From Pseudomonadota bacterium (lineage in GTDB: Bacteria; Pseudomonadota; Gammaproteobacteria; Steroidobacterales; Steroidobacteraceae), in the NCBI GenBank assembly GCA_963204835.1, contig CAUJHJ010000001.1, positions 1 to 46,710 of the forward strand: 46,710 nt of DNA, read 5' to 3'. The notes under the pieces were generated by a model. The model was not told the DNA's origin and ran no database searches. It worked only from the letters and a program-made list of their open reading frames with translations. Shown here piece by piece: positions 42,975 through 46,710 of this stretch; position 1 is the stretch's first letter, and every line of letters starts with the position of its first letter. The translations under genes were made by a program, and so were the position numbers.

Positions 42975-44210
42975 CTACCCCCGGTCCGGCTTCGGGAACC
43001 GGTCGAGATGGCGCAGGGACGGGAACATCGCCACGTACGCCAGCACGACGCCGACGCAGGCTGCACCGCCCCACACGACGGCGGGCATGGCGCCGAACAG
43101 CCTTGCGCTCGCGCCCGCGCGGAACTCGCCCAGTTCATTCGAGGCCCCGATGAACATCGAGTTCACCGCGCTCACGCGCCCGCGGATCGCATCCGGCGTC
43201 TCGAGCTGCACCAGCACCTGGCGGATGTAGACACTCACCATGTCGCCCGCGCCGAGCGCGACGAGGGCCACGAGCGACAGCCAGAACGCCGTCGACAGGC
43301 CGAACACGACCGTCGCCGCGGCAAAGAGGCCCGTGCCGAAGAACATCCAGCGCCCGACATGGCTGCGCAGCGGCGCGACCGCCAGCAGCGCGGCGGTCAA
43401 CGCCGCGCCGACACCCGGCGCGGTGCGCAGCAGCCCGAGGCCGGCGGGACCGACGTGCAGCACATCGCTCGCGTACACGGGCAGCAGCGCGGTTGCCCCG
43501 CCGAGCAGCACGGCAAAGAGGTCGAGCGAAATCGCGCCCAGCACCGGCTTGCGTCGCCACACGAAGCGCAGGCCCTCGAGTACGTCGCTGACATGGAAGC
43601 CCTGCCCGTCGTCCGGCACGCGCACCGGCCGGATGCGCAGCATGAGCACGACCACCGTCAGCATCAGCAACAGCGCCGCGCCATAAACGACGGCCGCGCC
43701 CGCGAGGTACAGCAAGCCGCCGAGCGCGGGCCCTGCGATCACGGCGATTTCGAACAGCATGGAATTGAGCGCCACCGCCGCATTGAAGTCCTCGGCCGGC
43801 ACGAGGTTCGGCGTGAGCGCCTGCCCGGTGGGCATCCAGAACGCGCGGCCCGCGCCGAAGAAGATCATCGCGACGAAAATCGGCCAGACGATCTCCACGC
43901 CGGCGAACGCGAGGGCGAACAGCGCCGCGACACAGGTTGCCTCGACGCCATAGGCCAGCACCAGGATCAGGCGGCGGTCGGCGCGGTCGGCGACTTGCCC
44001 GGCCGGCAGCACGAGGGCGAGGAACGGCAGGAACTGCGCGAGGCCGATGAATCCGAGCGCGAGCGGGTCGCGCGTGAACTCGTAGACCTGCCAGCCGACG
44101 GCGACGCCCAGCATCTGCCAGGCGAGCGCGGCACAGAAACGCCCCACCGCGTAGTGCGCGAAATCGCGATGGCGCAGCGCCGCGACGGCCGCAGGGCGCC
44201 AGGGGCTCAT
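42975..44210 (-). CDS. MFS transporter (MFS_3/EntS-like)
   Basis: 411 aa with about twelve membrane helices. It is of the MFS_3 type that includes the enterobactin exporter EntS: RDFAHYAVGRFCAALAWQMLGVAVGWQVYEFT at helix 1, LPAGQVADRADRRLIL as the motif A loop after helix 2, and FWMPTGQALTPNLVP with NAAVALNSMLFEIAVIAGPALGGLL in helices 4-6. RGRVSAVNSMFIGASNELGEF near helix 11 is also typical. Substrate unknown; drug or siderophore-like efflux is the usual role. The ATG at 44210 is chosen because it begins MSPWRPAAVAALRHRDF; an ATG at 44255 would add a hydrophilic tail. Divergent from the tandem hydrolase across 81 bp. Confidence 0.88.
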   Translation of the reverse strand: MSPWRPAAVAALRHRDFAHYAVGRFCAALAWQMLGVAVGWQVYEFTRDPLALGFIGLAQFLPFLALVLPAGQVADRADRRLILVLAYGVEATCVAALFALAFAGVEIVWPIFVAMIFFGAGRAFWMPTGQALTPNLVPAEDFNAAVALNSMLFEIAVIAGPALGGLLYLAGAAVVYGAALLLMLTVVVLMLRIRPVRVPDDGQGFHVSDVLEGLRFVWRRKPVLGAISLDLFAVLLGGATALLPVYASDVLHVGPAGLGLLRTAPGVGAALTAALLAVAPLRSHVGRWMFFGTGLFAAATVVFGLSTAFWLSLVALVALGAGDMVSVYIRQVLVQLETPDAIRGRVSAVNSMFIGASNELGEFRAGASARLFGAMPAVVWGGAACVGVVLAYVAMFPSLRHLDRFPKPDRG

Positions 44211-44291
44211 GCGAGCGACCGGATGAAGGTACGGACAGCCATTGAAGCAGGCCAAGCATACGATACCGGCGCATACCCGATGGGAGATCCC

Positions 44292-45989
44292 ATGTCATCG
44301 ACCCGCATCACCCGCCATTTCGCGACGATCCATGAAGGCCGCTGGGGCTCCCGGCAGGTGCACTATCGCCGTACCGGCAAGGGACCGGTCCTGGTGCTGC
44401 TGCACCAGTCGCCGCTGTCCTCGCGCGACATGATCGCGACGATGCGGCGCTGGCAGCGCCACTTCACCTGCATCGCGCCCGACACGCCGGGCTACGGCCT
44501 GTCCGACCCGCTGGGCGTCGCGCACGCGGAGATGGAGGATTTCGCGCAGGCGGCGGTCGAATTCCTCGACGCCATCGGGGTCGCAAAAGCGGCGTTCTAC
44601 GGCTTTCATACCGGCGCCATGCTCGCCGCCGCGATCGCCGCGCGCTACCCGCGGCGCGTGCACGCGGTCGTGTCGAACGGCTACGTGATCCCGACGACGG
44701 AGGAACGCGCCGAACTCGTCGCGCAGTACCTGCCGCCCTTCGAGGCGAGCTGGGATGGCGCGCACCTGGCGTGGCTGTGGAGCCGCATGCGCGAACAGGT
44801 GATCTTCTTCCCGTGGTACCGCAAGGGCGCCGCCGACCGCATGTTCCTCAACCTGCCACCGCCCGAAGGCCTGCAGGCCGGCCTCGTCGAATTCCTGCGC
44901 GCCGGCGATCACTATCGCGTTGCCTATCGCGCGGCGTTCACGATGTCGAGCCTCGAGGCGCTGCGGAAAATCACGGTGCCGGCCCTCGTTACGGCCTCAC
45001 GCACCGACCCGACATCGCGCTATCTCGCGCGTGCGCACGATCCATCGCCCGAGGTCGCAATACGCGAGTGCGCCACGCCCGCCGAAACGCTCGACCTCGC
45101 GTTCGCACACCTGCGCCGCGCACCAGCGAGTGCAGCGCCGAAGCTCACCGCCACGCGTCCGATCCCGGGGCGGCTGTGGCAGCAGATGCTCGACGTGCCG
45201 GGCGGACAGTTACGCATCCAGCGCAACGACGAGGCCGCGGGGCGGCACATTGTCGTCGTGCACGATGCGGCGGGCTCCTCGGACACGGTGGCGACCCTTG
45301 CGTCCTCTTTCATCGGCCATCGGCCTGTGCTCGCGATCGACCTGCCCGGGCACGGCGAGTCGGACAACACGCTGCCGCGCGGCCCGCTCACCGTGGCGGT
45401 GTACGCGAAAGCGCTGCGCAGCGCACTCGACGCGCTCGGTATCCGCGCATGCGACATCGTCGGCGTCCGGGGCGGCGGCCTCGTGGGCCTCGAACTCGCG
45501 CATCTCACCCCGAGGCGCGTGCATCGCCTGGTGCTCGTGGGGCCGATGTACTTCGACAAGGCGTTGCAAACCGGGCTGCGGCAGCACTACGCACCGGAGA
45601 TCCGCATCGACGGGCACGGCGGCCATCTGCTGCAGGCGTGGCAGTTCATCCGCGATCAGGGCCTCTTCTGGCCCTGGTACGCGAGGACGCGCGAGGGAAT
45701 TCTCCGGGTTGCGCCCCCTGTCGATCCGGCGAGGGTGCAACGGCACGTGCTCGAGATCTTTCGCGCACCCGACCTGTGGCGTCGTGCGTACCGCGCGCAC
45801 TTCTCGTATCCGGTGAAGACGCGGTTGCGTACTGTGAAGGTTGCGACGCTGCTTGCGGCTGCCGAATGGGATCCGATGCACGCCTGCGGACTTGCAGCCT
45901 CGAAGGCACTGCCGCACAGGCCGTTCCGCACGCTCGCCCGTGATCCGGGGGAGTGGGGGCGGGAGTTGCTGCCGTTCCTCGACGCGTAG
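44292..45989 (+). CDS. Tandem alpha/beta-hydrolase-fold protein lacking both nucleophile serines
   Basis: 565 aa. Two alpha/beta-hydrolase domains lie in one chain (about 1-278 and 290-565). Domain 1 shows VLVLLHQSPLSSRDM, PDTPGYGLSD and the nucleophile elbow GFHTG (104-108). Domain 2 shows IVVVHDAAGSSD, IDLPGHGESD and GVRGG (391-395). At the position of the catalytic Ser there is His106 in the first and Arg393 in the second. Both halves share a lid segment (FFPWYRKG and FWPWYARTREG), so they arose by duplication. The HTG elbow is found in some annotated hydrolases, so domain 1 may not be inert. Cytoplasmic; function unknown. The start at 44292 has GGGAGA 4 nt upstream; an in-frame ATG at 44280 lacks a ribosome site. 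Confidence 0.88.
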   Translation: MSSTRITRHFATIHEGRWGSRQVHYRRTGKGPVLVLLHQSPLSSRDMIATMRRWQRHFTCIAPDTPGYGLSDPLGVAHAEMEDFAQAAVEFLDAIGVAKAAFYGFHTGAMLAAAIAARYPRRVHAVVSNGYVIPTTEERAELVAQYLPPFEASWDGAHLAWLWSRMREQVIFFPWYRKGAADRMFLNLPPPEGLQAGLVEFLRAGDHYRVAYRAAFTMSSLEALRKITVPALVTASRTDPTSRYLARAHDPSPEVAIRECATPAETLDLAFAHLRRAPASAAPKLTATRPIPGRLWQQMLDVPGGQLRIQRNDEAAGRHIVVVHDAAGSSDTVATLASSFIGHRPVLAIDLPGHGESDNTLPRGPLTVAVYAKALRSALDALGIRACDIVGVRGGGLVGLELAHLTPRRVHRLVLVGPMYFDKALQTGLRQHYAPEIRIDGHGGHLLQAWQFIRDQGLFWPWYARTREGILRVAPPVDPARVQRHVLEIFRAPDLWRRAYRAHFSYPVKTRLRTVKVATLLAAAEWDPMHACGLAASKALPHRPFRTLARDPGEWGRELLPFLDA

Positions 45990-46011
45990 CGCGCGGCGAG
46001 GGCGACTGCGC

Positions 46012-46710
46012 TCACGCGCCCGCGGCCTTCTCCGCCATCCACTCCCGCCACACCGCCATCAGCACAGCGAGGATCACGGGGCCGACAAAGAGACCGACGA
46101 GGCCGAACGCCACGACGCCACCGAGCACGCCGAACAACACGAGGAGGAACGGGATGCTCGTCGCGTTGCTGATCACGAGCGGGCGCACGATGTTGTCGAT
46201 CCAGCTGATCGCGAGCAGGCCCCACAGGAAGAGCCCCGTGCCTGCGACCGTGTGACCGGTGATCACGAGCCAGATGCTTGCGCCGACCCACACGACCGGC
46301 GTCATGAACGGTATGAGCGCCGCGATCATTGTCAGCGCACCCAACGCGATCGGCGCCTTGAGACCTGCGACCCAGTACCCAAGGCCTGCGATCGTGCCTT
46401 GTGCAATCGCCGCGGCGAGCAGCCCATACACGACAGCGCGCACAGTCTGGCTGATTGCAGACATGTAACCGTGCACGCGCTCGCCGAGCGAGTTCTCGAG
46501 TACGCGTACGACCTGCGCCGCGAACGATTCACCGTCCCGGTACATGAAAAAGACACTCAGCATCGCGATGAAGAGCTTGGCGATGTTGCGGCCGACACCG
46601 CCGATCACGCCGCTCAACTCGCCCGCCGAGCGCTGGATCCAGCCGCGCAGTTCCGCGTTGAGCGCGCCGGGTTCGTGCGCGATGCGCGCGAGCAGCTCAT
46701 CGAGCCAGGG
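46012..46710 (-). CDS. AI-2E/PerM family transporter, C-terminal part (cut by window edge)
   Basis: The frame runs open to the last base of the window, giving about 232 residues of the C-terminal region of a roughly 350-residue membrane protein. Features are FFMYRDGESF, the helix pair VYGLLAAAIAQGTIAGLGYWVAGL, LIPFMTPVVWVGASI, DNIVRPLVISNATSIPFLLVLFGVLGGVVAFGLVGLFVGPVILAV, all standard for the AI-2E exporter family (UPF0118, YdiK/PerM-like). The fold is a polytopic inner-membrane protein; some members export autoinducer-2 or act as sodium/proton antiporters. Its stop lies 22 nt from the convergent hydrolase. Confidence 0.9.
   Translation of the reverse strand, partial: PWLDELLARIAHEPGALNAELRGWIQRSAGELSGVIGGVGRNIAKLFIAMLSVFFMYRDGESFAAQVVRVLENSLGERVHGYMSAISQTVRAVVYGLLAAAIAQGTIAGLGYWVAGLKAPIALGALTMIAALIPFMTPVVWVGASIWLVITGHTVAGTGLFLWGLLAISWIDNIVRPLVISNATSIPFLLVLFGVLGGVVAFGLVGLFVGPVILAVLMAVWREWMAEKAAGA

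Noticed and set aside
43008-44291. In-frame extension upstream of the tandem hydrolase
   Set aside because: It is antisense to the MFS gene, has no domain, and a ribosome site supports the start at 44292.
1-46710. CRISPR array, prophage or rRNA genes
   Set aside because: No regularly spaced repeats, phage structural genes or rRNA sequence were seen.

Overview
The window is very GC-rich and gene-dense. It carries a gammaproteobacterial set of genes: HrpB, YgiQ, YpfJ, a PA0069-type radical SAM protein, a CTGT-N8-ACAG LexA box and a Vc2-like c-di-GMP-I riboswitch. I infer a high-GC gammaproteobacterium (Xanthomonadales/Steroidobacter/Nevskia-like). The species cannot be named from the sequence.

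Left edge (1-2150): the end of an IS3-family transposase, an AT-richer stretch with a probable integron attI site and the start of a gene cassette, then an integron integrase (intI), a diheme c-type cytochrome and a tRNA with a CAU anticodon.

Housekeeping block (2245-19377): a DUF1330 protein, two coupled membrane proteins, an exported SAM-methyltransferase-like protein, the helicase HrpB, the metallopeptidase YpfJ, a four-gene minus-strand run (S9 peptidase, YgiQ radical SAM, persulfide-dioxygenase-like MBL hydrolase, DUF423), a double-length UvrA of 1862 aa with four ABC modules, and a small Cys-rich protein.

Cyclic-di-GMP block (19547-25460, minus strand): a GGDEF-EAL protein is followed by an NlpC/P60 lipoprotein and an exported SDR-like protein. 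Next comes a separate promoter with a c-di-GMP-I riboswitch leading into a protein with two SPOR-like domains. Synthesis or breakdown of the messenger and its sensing therefore sit side by side, with envelope-acting outputs. A VanZ-like protein, a NAD(P)-binding protein and a TPR/TonB-C protein follow.

The most striking region is an eleven-gene minus-strand operon (41789 down to 28790) with overlaps or gaps of at most 15 nt. It encodes four lipoproteins, a transmembrane Ser/Thr kinase, an FHA-like/PEGA/FGE-sulfatase-fold membrane protein, a 71-aa membrane protein, a TolQ/ExbB/MotA-like channel subunit, an Hsp70-like/FHA fusion and two membrane-anchored von Willebrand A proteins. The N-terminal helices of the two VWA proteins carry an Asp in the place expected for ExbD/TolR/MotB. 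I propose a proton-motive-force-driven, phosphorylation-controlled envelope complex. It combines domains seen around T6SS threonine-phosphorylation modules with a stator-type motor, but no T6SS genes are present here. I do not recognise it as a described system.

Right edge (41875-46710): a PA0069-like radical SAM gene with a LexA box at its start, an MFS exporter, a tandem alpha/beta-hydrolase protein lacking both nucleophile serines, and the C-terminal part of an AI-2E/PerM-type transporter cut by the window edge. The only gene-poor stretch of about 300 bases is 109-408, described under the integron features.
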